Shown: positions 21,958-33,734, numbered from the stretch's first letter. The stretch is 64,000 bases of DNA from Arcuatula senhousia (GCA_963971305.1 OZ020313.1:53578203-53642202), one strand, 5' to 3'. The notes: a model not told the origin generated them from the sequence alone. Numbers and translations are program-made.

Positions 21958-24110
21958 ATAGAGTAGTGATGATTTTCGCGTTTTTTTTTCTGTCTAGACG
22001 GAGTGATTTTCCTGCATCCAGTCTTGAATAAAATGCTTTATTTTCTATATTACTTTTCAATATTTGTTAACATGATATACACTTCTATAAATCTCAATTT
22101 TTATTTGCATTTTATATGACCGGCACAAGTTTTATTTATTCTTATCTTACATGACGAACTTTTTAGTTAAAGGCGATAGAATATACATATGTATTCATCT
22201 ATTACTTGATTGGTTCGTATAAATATTTCTCTCATTTGATTGGTCAATGCATGGATTCAGATTCTAGCTTCACCATTCATAAAATCAGTACAAAATACAC
22301 ATCATTGGGACGAGTGCATTTTATAATCGAAGGGGTGTCTCAATCGATACTGTTTTTACACGATACCTGTCTTGTGTGTGCAATTGTGTGCATTAACTTA
22401 ATTTGAGGGCATCTGCATAACGATCCTTTCTTCGCTCACCAAAATTAATAATTCGCAAACATTTTGAACAATATACTTCAACAGAGAATAAATCTATTAT
22501 AGTTCTTATATATTTCGCTTGCCTTTTAACGCTTTAGCGCTTTGATTTTAAATTGGAGGTGTTCACACAGATTGTCTAAACGTTTCATGAAAATCCATTG
22601 AGGAGTTAAGAATTAAGGGGTTGCAGATAAAAAATGAATGCACCTAACCTCTAATGACCAAGTCAATCTTTTGCTTATTTCTATGGATAACCCCAAAATC
22701 AATCGGATCAAAATTTTAAAATAGGAGATACCCATCTACGGTCTGTCACAAAGATTGTTTGATTATTGCTGGGTTTAGGAAGAGATGTGGATTATAGATG
22801 GATACCCTTTAATGTAACAGAAGGGTGGACAAAAAACAGATGGAAGGGCTAAAGGACATCCCTTACACAATTTTCCGCCCACTTTTCAAGTGGGTTGTAT
22901 AATATAGACCTGCAACATTCAATGGTATTTTTGAACATTTGTTCATACCTTAGGTGAGAAAATGTACGATTATATACATAATTAAGGTGTCATGAAAACC
23001 GGAAAACATCAGTTAATACGTTTATCCATATATTGACCATAAATTGACACCCTCGTTCCTTTTACGCTGAAAAGTAAATTTTGGTGAAGATGTGAATGTA
23101 TTTTGATAGGAGCACCATCTTTTACAGCAGTATTTGAATAAAAATGTAAATGCCATGTAAAAAAATCGTGTTTGAAAATTCTTGAAAGCGTGATTTAATG
23201 TATAATTTTCTTATTGATATTTTTTTGTTTTCTTTGTTTAATGAAAGCACCCACACTATTTAAGGTATAGTTGGTACGTTTTCTACAGAAAGTTATTACA
23301 AAATGTAAAACGGACATTCTCAGAGTATGAAATAAGTCAATTAAAACCAGGAAACACTCAAGTCAACGGCACTACAAAGTAACAGACTAAAATTTAAACT
23401 GTAATCAGCAACACTGATTCCCGTAAAAATGACTATGGGAATCTCCAGTGCTTTGTAGTTTAAGCAATTTCTGCTTGTTGAAGCACATCGTCGCCTTTAG
23501 AGTGAACTTGAATATACCGAAAAGGAAGCACTTCCTGCTTATGGCAAACGCGTATCTTGGTAATTGGAAGCAATTATTGACAACCGGTGCCAAATTGCTC
23601 TCATGGGGAGTTCTGGGGTTTGAACCAGCTTTTTCCTCGGCAAATTATTTAACTTTCGTGAAAATTTCAGCAAAATTGGCATGGAACCACCTTTCATTCT
23701 CATTATACTATAAAAAGGCGAACCCCCCGCTTTGAAATGTTTCTGGATCCGCTGTGTAGTCGTGTTCATTTCGAAAGTAAAACCCTCTATATTGTTCCCG
23801 AACTCGCGAGGGTTTTAACCGCCGTCTGAAAATTAAGCGCCAAGTAAAGAAGCTCCCTTATACGATTAGTGTAATTCTTTATATGTAAAAGATTACATAT
23901 ACTTCAAATTCAAGCGATCGCTAATATAAAACATCATTTAAATGACAAAAGATTAATTCGTAAACCTTCGGCTGTGAATTGTTCTCCGAGTAGTTACGTT
24001 TAATCTTTCGTCAAAACATTCGTAATAAAGGATCCTTTTGTCTCTTTCGTATATAGATAGGTAAAGTTTCGTTCGTTTTCTTTCGTTCGTAAGTTATCGA
24101 GAATTCTCTA
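21958..24110 (-). repeat. Right arm of the giant inverted repeat (2153 bp)
   Basis: Reverse complement of 18991-21143. A diverged copy of its inner part (about 21970-22500) recurs in direct orientation at 39430-39960, showing that this sequence belongs to a dispersed family. Confidence 0.95.
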
Positions 24111-24251
24111 TTAAGCTGAGAATCGATAAGAAACGAAACGAAACGAAAAGAAAACGTAATCGGTAAAGTATATATACACAGGAAAGTAAGAAAACAAATT
24201 CTGTAAAGTAAGAAAACGAAACCTGTAAAGAAAGAAACCAGCGTCAAGTTG
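24111..24251. repeat. (GAAAC)-rich low-complexity tract
   Basis: Degenerate 'gaaacgaaac' and 'gtaaagtaagaaaac' repeats. An inverted relative ('ttcgttttcttac') lies at about 38850-38960. Confidence 0.6.
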
Positions 24252-24700
24252 GTTCAATATTCAACGTTCAACATTCAACATTCAAATTTTTTTGTTAGTT
24301 CAACATTCGACATTTGTCTTAGTTCAATATTGAAACAGATTTCAGTTCAACGTTCAACATTCAAATTTTTTCTTAATTCAATATTAAAACAGATTTCAGT
24401 TCAACGTTCAACATTCAAATTTTTTCTTAGTTCAATATTGAAACAGATTTCAGTTCAACGTTCAACATTCAAAATTTTTCTTAGTTCAATATTGAAACAG
24501 ATTTTGTTTCAACGTTCAACTTTCAAAATTTTTCTTAGTTCAGTTTCAACGTTCAACATTCAAAATTTTTCTTAGTTCAATATTGAAACAGATTTCAGTT
24601 CAACGTTCAACATTCAAAATTTTTCTTAGTTCAATATTGAAACAGATTTTGTTTCAACGTTCAACATTCAAAATTTTTCTTAGTTCAATATTGAAATAGT
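24252..24700 (+). repeat. Minisatellite, about eight ~55-bp units
   Basis: Units consist of 'caacgttcaac' + 'attcaaaatttttctta' + 'gttcaatattgaaacag'. The 'caacgttcaac' landmark recurs near 24260, 24349, 24400, 24458, 24514, 24548, 24601 and 24656. One unit is shortened. The open frame across 24249-24575 is a by-product. Confidence 0.85.
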
Positions 24701-24702
24701 AG

Positions 24703-25060
24703 GCATTGTAACAACCCGGTTTGTAATAAAGTTGCACTTTGTAATAAAAATTTCAAATACCTTATTTTGTTTAAAATTCTTTGTTATCGTCGCCTCATCA
24801 ATGCATAAAGTCCCAAATTAATCATTTTGTTCTATTAACTATTAAATTTCACGTTTTATTTGAATATCTTTTCTATTACAAACTGCGTTAAAGCTTCCAA
24901 CCCAGTTTGTAATAAAGTTACAGTTTGTAATAACCCACTTTGTAACAAAGGAAAATTCATAAGACCATTTCAAACTAAAATTTTGCATGTACTTTTTTGC
25001 TTGTTGCTTTGTTGAAGCTGTGAGATAATTGCGATGAACTGAACACAAAAGGATACCTTA
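24703..25060 (-). repeat. TTACAAA-rich repeat units (minus-strand cluster)
   Basis: Two units of a family defined by 'ttacaaagtgggttattac' and 'aaactgcaactttgttac', at 24703-24748 and 24874-24951. The whole stretch including the intervening DNA is an inverted copy of 38190-38560. Confidence 0.8.
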
Positions 25061-25104
25061 GAAATAATCTAATTAAATAGATATATGCGTAAAATCATTT
25101 TAAA

Positions 25105-26105
25105 ACAAGAGGCTCCCAGTAGCCTGAATCGCTCACCTGGATTTGATGTCAACCCTACGAAGACTTTTGTATAGCTATATAAGCTGAATATTTAAGCAAG
25201 GCAAGGCTTTTCTCTATCTGCAATAGTTTTCATTCTTAATAAGCAAAAAAACACTATTATTTAAGGGCTGAAACCTCTCTAAGGGGTTATCTGACAACTT
25301 TTACCTTATGGAGACTTTTATAGAGCTAATGACTGAGCATTATAGCTAGTAACTGCTTTTCTCTATCTGCAATAGTTTTCATTTTATATGCCAAAAACAT
25401 GAACAAACGCTATTTTTTTACCTTTTAGGAGCTGTAACCCCTATTAGGGGTCAACTGACAACTTTGACCCTTTGAATGCTTTTGTAGAGTTAAATGAGCT
25501 GAACATTTAAGCAAGCAACATCTTTTTTCTATCTGCAATAGTTTCATTCTACAGACCAAAAACACTATTTTTGCCTTTAAGAGGCTTTAACCCCTATTAA
25601 GGGTCATCTGACAACTTTGACCTTATGAAGACTTTTGTAGAGTTAAATGAGCTGAGCATTTAAGCAAGCAGCATCCTTTTCTATCTGCCATAGTTCCATT
25701 CTATAGACCAAAAACACTATTTTTTGCCTTTTAGAGGCTGTAACCCCTATCATCTGACAACTTTGACTCTATTGAGACTTTTGTAGAGTTATTGAACTGA
25801 CAAAAACCTGTGTGGGAAAGGTCTTAGGAAATTCTTTAATAGACCTCGAATCGAATCTTCTGACAACTTCGACCCAATATAGACTTCGTAGAGCTTCTGA
25901 TTCTGAAGCGTCTAAGATCCTTCGGATTTTTTCTATCTGTTATAAGCCATTTTAAGTGATTTTACCAAGTGTTCTATCTTTAGTAACAGCGGCCATGTTT
26001 TTATTGAATTATTTTAAAATGAGGATCTTTTGTTGCCAACATGTCATATATCATTCCTGCAAAGTTTCTGTTAAATTAGTTCAGTGGTTTCAGAGAAGAA
26101 GGTTT
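25105..26105 (+). mobile_element. Truncated family II Helitron-like copy
   Basis: Begins 'gaggctcccagtagcctg' + 'gaatcgctcacctg', like the element at 17335. It continues with about five ~150-bp units ('ctgacaactttgacc', 'tttctatctgcaatag', 'aaaaacactattttt') and ends near 'gtttcagagaagaag'. No terminal hairpin is present. A 71-bp piece of BEL/Pao integrase sits inside it at 25789-25859. Confidence 0.6.
25789..25859 (+). repeat. 71-bp inverted copy of BEL/Pao integrase sequence
   Basis: Exact reverse complement of 26220-26290, separated by 360 bp. On this strand it reads in the same protein register (TKTCVGKVLGNSLIDLES) as the minus-strand integrase, so it is a copied fragment. Confidence 0.85.
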
Positions 26106-26110
26106 TTGGG

Positions 26111-26165
26111 TGTCAACCCAGTTTGTAGTAAAGTTGCAGTTTGTAATAACCCACTTTGTGACAAA
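26111..26165 (-). repeat. TTACAAA-rich unit inside the integrase truncation
   Basis: One unit of the same family as 36751-36826, including the adjacent 'gtctgatgattt' lead. It replaces the expected continuation of the integrase. Confidence 0.75.
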
Positions 26166-26219
26166 TATGAAATCATCAGACTTAATCGTCATCAATATCA
26201 TTTGACGCATAAGTCTGTA

Positions 26220-28330
26220 AAGATTCGATTCGAGGTCTATTAAAGAATTTCCTAAGACCTTTCCCACACAGGTTTTTGTCAGTTCAATAAGTTTCTCCCA
26301 AAACACTCCAAACCAGGATGCTCGCTTAGGAAAAAAGCGCCATTCGATACCGCTGTTGGCAAGTATTCTCTGAACCATTTCGGATGCAAAAACATGTCTT
26401 AAGTGTTCGGCTTCGGCAACAAACGTAGTTGCATTGTCGCTCATTACGATTTTGGTACTGACTTCCGAATCGTGAATCTTCGAAAGGCTTGCAAAACGTC
26501 TCTTCCGATAAACTTGTGACGACTTCTTAATGAATCGCCATCTTGGCGACACAGGTGAATAAGCAAATATATGCTTAAGATATGACTTTGTAACAATTTC
26601 TAATGTTTAGCGCTCCTGTGAAATCCACTCCTGTTGCGGTGACGCATCTTCAAGTCTCATTTTCGGTAACGTTGCAGCTTCTGTTAGTCGATACGGTCTT
26701 CCGACAGGTAATACATCGTTTTATGTCCACAATTTGGTGTATTCCCGATTTTGATACGACGGTAGTTGGTTCGAAATCGTTCTATTCGTTTTCTTCGAAA
26801 AACAGTAATACGATAGGATCTATACGTTTATCATCGGGTATAACGATCAATGGATCGGCTGAAAAACGTTGTTCCCTTAAACCATAATCGGTTCGACATG
26901 AGTTGTGTATTTGAAATTTCTCAAGTCAACAAATCTGCTGGGTTTTCCGCTGTTGGACAATATCTCCATTCATAAGTAGGGATCATATCGTTTATTTCTC
27001 GGATTCTGTTTGCGATAAAGCGTTTTAACAGTTAAGTACTTTTGATCCAGTGTAGTACTATTTGCATTGGTTATCCGACCAAAATTTGGCTTCCTGTAAT
27101 CAAAGCGACACCAGTAAACGGTTAGTAAGACGTGCTCCTAAAACTGCTACTATCAATTCTATTTGTGGCAATTTTTTAGCAGCTTTTATAGGTGCTACCT
27201 GGTTCTTTGCTTAAACGAATGATGTTTCTTGTCCGTAGCATATATACGCAACTGCTCCATATGTCTAAACTCTGGCATCAACGAAAACGTGCAAGGTTGT
27301 GTCCTTTTCGGTTGACTCTGTCGTAAAATAACTTCTCGAAATTTTCATAGTTGTTCATTGTTCAACATCTTTCGCTATTTTTACTCATTATCACTGACAT
27401 CTCTCGGTAACGGCTCGTCCCATTGAAATTTACTCTTCAAAAGATCCTGAAGAAGTAATTTAGCTTGTTTAGTAACTGGGGTTAACATCCCTAACGGATC
27501 GTATATTATTGACGAGTTCCGTAAGAACCATGTCTTCTGTCGGTAAGATTTTTCGTTGCAGATATTGAACTTAATCCTTTTTCATACCAAAGCATTCCTT
27601 AAATCTTCGTGTTTTCGTCTTTGTCAAATACACCTTGACTTTGGGCTAATTGACCGACTTTTTCGTTGTTTGATGACCACGATCTCAATTTAAATCTGGC
27701 TTTCGACATCAATTTCCTTGATTCTGGTAAATAATTGACGGGTTCCGTCTCCATTTTGACGCCAGACATGATGTTATCAACGTAAAGATTTCCATTAAGG
27801 GTTTCAGATAGTTCTGATTTGTTCGACTGCAGATGTTTCAGAAGTGTTGCACTGATAATAAATGGTGAGCAGGTATCTCCGAATAGCACAGATTAAAACC
27901 TTTATGTCTTCAATTGACCTTCGGGTTCCTTGATGTCACTTATTCAGAAGAATCGCGTCGCATCTCGATCATCCTCCTGCAATCCGACATTCAAAAATGC
28001 TTTCTCTATGTCTGTTGCTATAGCAACTCGGTATCGGCGAAATCTAATCTTAATGTCGACAAAATCATTCAATTATGGTATGGTGGTACATCAGAGAGAC
28101 CATTGATCAAACTCGGATGGCTTTTCGATTACTTAAAACTACAATCGTATACTTCTCGTATGGGTGTAGTGCTCGATTCCTTCATCACTTGGTGGTGTGG
28201 TATATAGTGCACCGTATTGGTTGTTGGTTTACTCTCATCAACGGATTCAATAAATCATCGTCGTTCTGAATTGGTCAAGGATGATTCTATTGTATTTATC
28301 CAACATCACTGGATCTTGACTTAATCTCCT
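26220..28330 (-). pseudogene. Broken BEL/Pao LTR retrotransposon pol region
   Basis: On the minus strand, several frames together show the BEL/Pao order. First comes reverse transcriptase: 'FRRYRVAIATDIEKAF' and 'EDDRDATRFF' near 28050-27950, 'LFGDTCSPFIISATLL' at about 27886, and the catalytic box as 'NLYVDNIMSG' near 27780. Next is RNase H ('HVFVDARV' and 'TYGAVAYI' near 27290). Last is integrase ('GVDFTGALNIR' near 26620, 'SDNATTFVAEAEHLRHVF' near 26440, 'GIEWRFFPKRASWFGVFW' near 26330). Many stops and frameshifts show it is dead. It is cut at 26220 by a TTACAAA unit, and no LTRs were identified. Confidence 0.85.
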
Positions 28331-29647
28331 GATTACAAACTTGTTTGATTCGAGATTCAAGTTTCATATGAAACAATGACCAGATCAAAACAAAAGAAAT
28401 TCAGTTATATCAACTGTAGACCCATGCAGAACATCATTGCACAGATTTCTTGATAGCAACTATAATTCCAAAACTACACAGGCCTGACAGCAATAAAAAC
28501 GGTTTTCTTTTTCTTTATTTTACTTCAAATAACTTTAATGCTCACATTTACGCTCAATAGCATTTCATTTTTACAGACTAAGCATCCTGAGGCATCCACA
28601 TGCCTTTGTTATGATCTCAGTTTATAGTTCACCATTTACATAGTTCAAATTAACCAGCTTTTCTACATTTTCTCTTTTTACTATGTATTTGTTGGTATAT
28701 AAATTTGTTGTCCTGGATTCCAAGTATTGTCAATAGAGTAATTAAGCTTTAATTATTTTAAAGATTTTATCAACATTTGAATATTCTGGACATTCTGCAA
28801 ATAATATATAGACTGACTGTTTTGCTCTTAAAAAGTGAAGTTAGTTTAAAATGTTATTTAAAACAACAAAGTATTTAAAAAAATCAATTTCTGTGAACAT
28901 TCTCAAGCACATGAATTGTTTTCACAAGAGAACCAAACCATACGCAACAAGAAACGAAAATATCAAAATAAAATATTTTTACTTTGAATATTTTATTTTT
29001 ATTTTGAACAGGTAATAAATAATTTGGCTATCCTTGAGTTGGGCCCCTAATCCCTTCCCTCAATTGGATGTTGTTATAGTTAATTATCAAATGTTAGAGA
29101 AACGTGAACACCCTTTTGGAAACTCTAGACTTGTTGTTTTTACGCCGTTTCTTCTTTGTCTTTACATTATTCTTTTTTATTGATCGTGAAAGTTTCCGGA
29201 AACTTTAACCAACCAAAGATGATATTTGGCATACTGAATATTTGAGTTTCAAAGATTTCTAATATCGATTTTGAAATGTTCAAAATGGACGCCATTTTTG
29301 ACTTAATTTCAATATTCTCCGATTTTATCGAAGTTATTTATTTTATAGTTTTAAATGATGGCGAGTATAGGCAAGCAAAAAAAACTTTACCCCCCAAAAA
29401 AAAATATTAAAAATCAATATGTACCCATACAGGAAGTGTTAATTACAAAAATGAGATTTTCCGGGGTCCAAAAATGCAAAAATCGTTTGAGTTGAACAGA
29501 ATTTGGCATTTTGAGGTTTCAAAAGTCGTCGAATAAGGACACGATGTCAAAATTGATTTAAGAGTGACGTTTGGAAAACATTTTGTGCTTGGCATTCCCA
29601 ACACAGTCAACACTAAAGGTAATCTATCGTTGAATGGATTCCTAAAT
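28331..29647. other. AT-rich, no recognisable gene
   Basis: No domain-bearing frame on either strand. A minus-strand frame at 29443-29655 (70 codons) is unrecognised. A short palindrome, 'aaatgg-acgccatttt', lies near 29283. Confidence 0.45.
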
Positions 29648-29877
29648 TGATACAAGCTGAAGCAAAAATTAATTCATTGGTCTTACACATGTACCACTAA
29701 ATCTCGCTAGTAATACTGATGTGATATATCAAGAGGAAATGCTTTACTTTTTACATTTTTTTCCTGTCCGTCCGTCTGTCCGTCTGTCAGTCACAAAGAT
29801 TGTCAGCGCAACTCCCCTGAAACTACTGAACATAATTCAACGAAACTTGGTATGTAGGAAAGAAGATTTGTATTATT
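29648..29877 (+). repeat. Repeat A (copy 1)
   Basis: About 230 bp, including 'ctaaatctcgctagtaatac', a 'gtccgtccgtctgtccgtct' tract and 'aacttggtatgtaggaaag'. A near-identical direct copy lies at 31972-32200. Confidence 0.85.
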
Positions 29878-30264
29878 GGGCGATAACCGCTGCTGGTGGA
29901 CCAGAGGTCCCCGAGGGTAATCACAAGCCTGGTCGTCTGACTTGTCTGACACGATTTACCATAAAATTTCTAATATTTTTGTCGCTGAAATTTCCATTTT
30001 TTTTAAATTCAAAATTGTTTAAAACACCAGGTTTCTTTCCTTGTAATGCACATGGTCGATATCCTCGGTGCTGGATTTGGCTTCCTTGTTCGAACGTTTT
30101 GGTTTTGAGTACTTTTCGTTTTCAACAGTTTTGGAATTTGACCTTCCAATGTTTTGATATAATGCTACTGATGAGAGGTTACTCCTTGAAATATCGATAT
30201 ATAGCATATCCAAATTAACCGTTCATACCCGCGTTTTGGTATTTGTAATTTTGAAACCACTGGG
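29878..30264 (+). mobile_element. Repeat B unit 1, hammerhead-bearing, ~384-bp period
   Basis: Starts 'gggcgataaccgctgctgg' and ends '...ggtatttgtaattttg'. It is nearly identical to 31580-31971. Discounting the hAT insertion between them, the two units are head-to-tail with a 384-nt period. Each holds a full hammerhead fold near its 3' end. Frames crossing it (29721-30218) are not credible genes. A diverged relative is at 48228-48440. Confidence 0.7.
30162..30207 (+). ncRNA. Candidate hammerhead ribozyme (variant), copy 1
   Basis: Read 5' to 3': stem I atgcta (30162-30167); CTGATGA (30168-30174); stem II GAGG/CCTT with loop TTACT; GAAA (30188-30191); stem III from the self-complementary ATATCGATAT; unpaired A at 30201; stem I' tagcat (30202-30207). 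All conserved core bases are present, and predicted cleavage is after 30201. It is unlike the PLE-type hammerhead at 47194 in every helix. Activity is inferred, not shown. Confidence 0.65.
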
Positions 30265-31579
30265 CAGGCATGGGGCGAATTACATTGCAATGTAATGCAT
30301 TGAATTACCATTACTTTGAGAAAACGTGCATTGAATTACCATTACCATTACAAGGATTTTGAAAAGAAATGCATATGACTGATTCGTTTTTGTCATTTTC
30401 TCAGGACTATGAGATTGATCATTCAAGTTCGGTAGTTTTGTTATTACCTTTATTTACCATTACTTTGGCTAAGTAATGCATTGAATTACCATTGCATTTT
30501 AATGTTCCGTTAACTTGTTTGCAACATCCATCATACCTAGGTTAACTTTGTTTTAAAAGAATTTTAATATTAACTTTAAGTCCGAAGTTCATAAACTTTT
30601 GTACGTTAATGCATTGTATGTCTTGGTACAAAAACAAAACAGAAAAAAGTAAAAAAGTAGCTAAGCAAGAATCTTGTTTCAAACTAAACTAAACTAAAAC
30701 GTCCCTTTCAATGTATATTTTTTACACATCGTGCCATGACCAAAACAAAAGTGTTAAAAAATATATATGTTTATAACCCACATATTAAAGAATATTGTTC
30801 ATGGTACTGAAAATATTATTCATAAAAAAAAGATTATAACTCATATATATTGAACAAGATTAGATCATGAATAGGCATAGTTTGTTGAAAAGCCAGCTTG
30901 TGATCTGTACAAAAATAAAATTATTAATCAAAGCAGTTGTAAAGTTGAATTTAAAGCATTTTTAAAATAATTTAAAAGATTTTATCATTTTTGTCAAGGA
31001 AGATAACAGAATTACTGAATGAGGAATGTGCAATTTTAGCATATTCTGTTGGGTAATTTGAAATTCATTTGCCAATTCAACTCTCTTGGTTCATGGTCAA
31101 CTTTCTTTTTTACCGTTCAAGATGTATACTATATATAAACATAATAAAAGAAAAATAAATAATTAAATTAATATTTTTAACTTGAAGCCATTTAATTTGA
31201 CAAAAGAGTTGTTTTGACACTCTGATTAAGTTGTTTTTACAACAGTGTCAAAATGATATATTTATTTATTTGTGCTTGTATGGCTTCATTTCAAATGTTT
31301 TAGAACAATATGTTTTATGATTTCATAACTTCATAAACCTGATATAAAATGTTGAAAATTTAACTGACCCTTCTTCATTTTCATATTTAATAATTTAATT
31401 AGTAATGCAATGTAATTCATTTGTAATTCATGAACTACATGCATTTTGAGAAAGAAATGCATTGAATTACCATTACATGTAATGCAAAAAATGGTGCATT
31501 ACACATTACATTGAATACTTGAAAATTTGTAATGCATTGCAATGCATTACCATTACACATTTGCATTACCCCATGCCTG
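30265..31579. mobile_element. hAT-like non-autonomous transposon (1315 bp)
   Basis: Ends are inverted: 'caggcatgggg' at 30265 and 'ccccatgcctg' ending at 31579. The flanks are 'ccactggg' (30257-30264) and 'ctactggg' (31580-31587), an 8-bp target duplication with one change, as expected for hAT. Both subterminal regions are packed with 'taatgcattg' / 'gaattaccattac' motifs in both orientations, typical of transposase-binding repeats. The AT-rich interior has no transposase frame. It inserted near the junction of two B units. Confidence 0.8.
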
Positions 31580-31971
31580 CTACTGGGCGATAACTGCTGC
31601 TGGTGGACCAGAGGTCCCCGAGGGTAATCACAAGCCTGGTTGTCAGACTTGTCTGACACGATTTACCATAAAATTTCTAATATTTTTGTCGCTGAAATTT
31701 CCGTTTTTTTCAAATTCAAAATTGTTTAAAACACCAGGTTTCTTTCCTTGTAATGCACATGGTCGATATCCTCGGTGCTGGATTTGGCTTCCTTGTTCGA
31801 ACGTTTTGGTTTTGAGTACTTTTCGTTTTCAACAGTTTTGGAATTTGACCTTCCAATGTTTTGATATAATGCTACTGATGAGAGGTTACTCCTTGAAATA
31901 TCGATATATAGCATATCCAAATTAACCGTTCATACCCACGTTTTGGTATTTGTAATTTTGCATAAAAATTC
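31580..31971 (+). mobile_element. Repeat B unit 2, hammerhead-bearing
   Basis: Second head-to-tail unit, differing from unit 1 by a few substitutions. It ends at '...ggtatttgtaattttg' and is followed by repeat A copy 2. The frame at 31542-31925 is the same artefact as in unit 1. Confidence 0.7.
31869..31914 (+). ncRNA. Candidate hammerhead ribozyme (variant), copy 2
   Basis: Identical in all helices and core positions to 30162-30207, exactly 1707 bp downstream. Core CTGATGA at 31875-31881. Predicted cleavage after 31908. Confidence 0.65.
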
Positions 31972-32200
31972 ATACAAGCTGAAGCATAAATTAATTCATT
32001 GGTGTTACACATGTACCACTAAATCTCGCTAGTAATACTGATGTGATATATCAAGAGGAAATGCTTTACTTTTTACATTTTTTTCCTGTCCGTCCGTCTG
32101 TCCGTCTGTCAGTCACAAAGATTGTCAGCGCAACTCCCCTGAAACTACTGAACATAATTCAACGAAACTTGGTATGTAGGAAAGAAGATTTGTATTATTG
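31972..32200 (+). repeat. Repeat A (copy 2)
   Basis: Direct copy of 29648-29877. It diverges from copy 1 after 'ttgtattattg', exactly where copy 1 enters repeat B, so B appears to have inserted into or joined an A-type repeat there. Confidence 0.8.
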
Positions 32201-32369
32201 TGCATGTTTTCGGGAAATTTTGATCCTCAAGTTTTTTTTAATTATGGCACGTTAAACTTAGAAATTTCCTTAAAATCCTCTCGTATAACCTTGTCAGCGA
32301 AACTTCTAAAAATACTGAACCGATTTCACAGATACTTGTATTTCTAAAATTTCTACTTATTAGAAAATC

Positions 32370-32587
32370 ATGAGATGTGGAATAAGTGTACGCGACACAG
32401 CCCACAATCAAACGGCAATTTAGAAAAAACCACAATGGACAACCGCCAGCAGCCTTCAACGAGGCCATTGGCCCATGGTCTAAATAAAATGCATATAATT
32501 CAAATCCAGCCCTGAAATAGTCACAGATAGACCCCCCTCTTAAACATGGAACAGAAAATATCAGAAAGACAAGTACAAACGAAAGCT
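32370..32587 (+). repeat. Interspersed repeat C (copy 2)
   Basis: Direct copy of 14158-14400, lacking about 20 bp in the middle. The minus-strand 118-codon frame at 32238-32594 overlaps it; it has a hydrophobic start but is repeat-derived and not credited as a gene. Confidence 0.75.
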
Positions 32588-33229
32588 TTGTCAAAGATTC
32601 CTGGCTTGGGACAAGCGCATGTAATATGTGGCGGGGTTAAACTAGTTTTTGGGCCCAACCTTCCCCCCTATCAATATTCCTAAACAAAGCACAAAAACTA
32701 AACACACAATAAAATCAAATCGATCAAAGTCCAATTCCACTAGAGAGAACCTAAGACAAAAAAAAAAAACAACCAGAACCAACAAAAGGACGGTAAAAAA
32801 AGTCTCAATAGAACACTGTTGCTTACAGCTAGCTGAGAATCATCAATCGACTGATGTAAAAAAATCAAACATACCGATTTTAAATCCGACACAACACTTC
32901 AAACAATAATGATTTAGTAAAATGTCAACTAAACTTGGCATGTTCGTCCATTCAACATCCATCATGCAACCACCTAGGCCTTTTACGCAACCTTAATTTA
33001 ACCTAAATTCGAGGGTATGATTTGGTCAGCGAATGCAATATTTTTATTTCTAAGGTATCCTAACTGGTCAATGGCACTTTACTCTTTCCCGAATTTTTTT
33101 TACTCTTAAATCAGGAATTATTATTAATTGAATTTAAGGACTTATTCTTGGCTGTTTTTATGGCAGTCTTTTGTCAGTGACTGTTATTGTTATCCTTGAC
33201 ACAAAGTAAAGGTTATAACAAAATAACCT
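32588..33229. other. No recognisable gene
   Basis: Contains a lysine/threonine-rich frame at 32649-32909 driven by A-rich sequence. No family features. Confidence 0.4.
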
Positions 33230-33610
33230 GGAGAATCAATCTACGAGACAAAACAAGAAATACATACCGGAAAAATTGAAGATTGCAACGGTCCTGACTT
33301 GGAACAAAAAATTCAAAAGAAATGGGTTAAACCAGGTTTTAAGGCTCGCCAAACCCCCCTTTTCGGGATCCATTGCATTCTTTGGGTCCAGTAGTTACAC
33401 AAAATACAACAGGTTTGCGATGACATATTATGGATGTTAAGGTGATCAACTCAGTTCATCAACCAGCAAAATACTAATCAAAACAAGAACTAACCATTTC
33501 GTCTAACATGACATTTATTTTTTTCTACCGGTGCCTGATAACGAAGAAAGATTTGTTTTAGAAATCGTATGAGACGTATTTTCTTATAATCTTGTGCCCA
33601 TTGGAATGCC
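33230..33610 (-). mobile_element. PLE-associated repeat D on the minus strand
   Basis: Read on the minus strand, it parallels 46430-46680 (plus): 'acgtctcatacg', 'ttcgttatcag', 'gttgatca', then 'ttgtgt-actactgga'. It ends with 'ggtttaaccc' and 'ggtcctgac', as in 47640-47710. Non-coding or too decayed to translate. Confidence 0.5.
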
Positions 33611-33734
33611 GACTTTTGTAAGTAATACAGATTTGCATAGTAGCAACAAATGACATAAAATATGTTATTAAATCTTATTTAATGGGATACTTTATTATTT
33701 TATCAAATGGACACAATTGCTCAATAATTGATCG

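Noticed and set aside
19332..23769. Small conserved genes in the giant palindrome (identical in both arms)
   Set aside because: Identity comes from the arms being copies; the frames are short, overlap antisense frames and show no domain.
29721..30218. 165-codon frame and its twin at 31542-31925
   Set aside because: Duplicated repeat sequence; the frame crosses the hammerhead fold and a repeat boundary.
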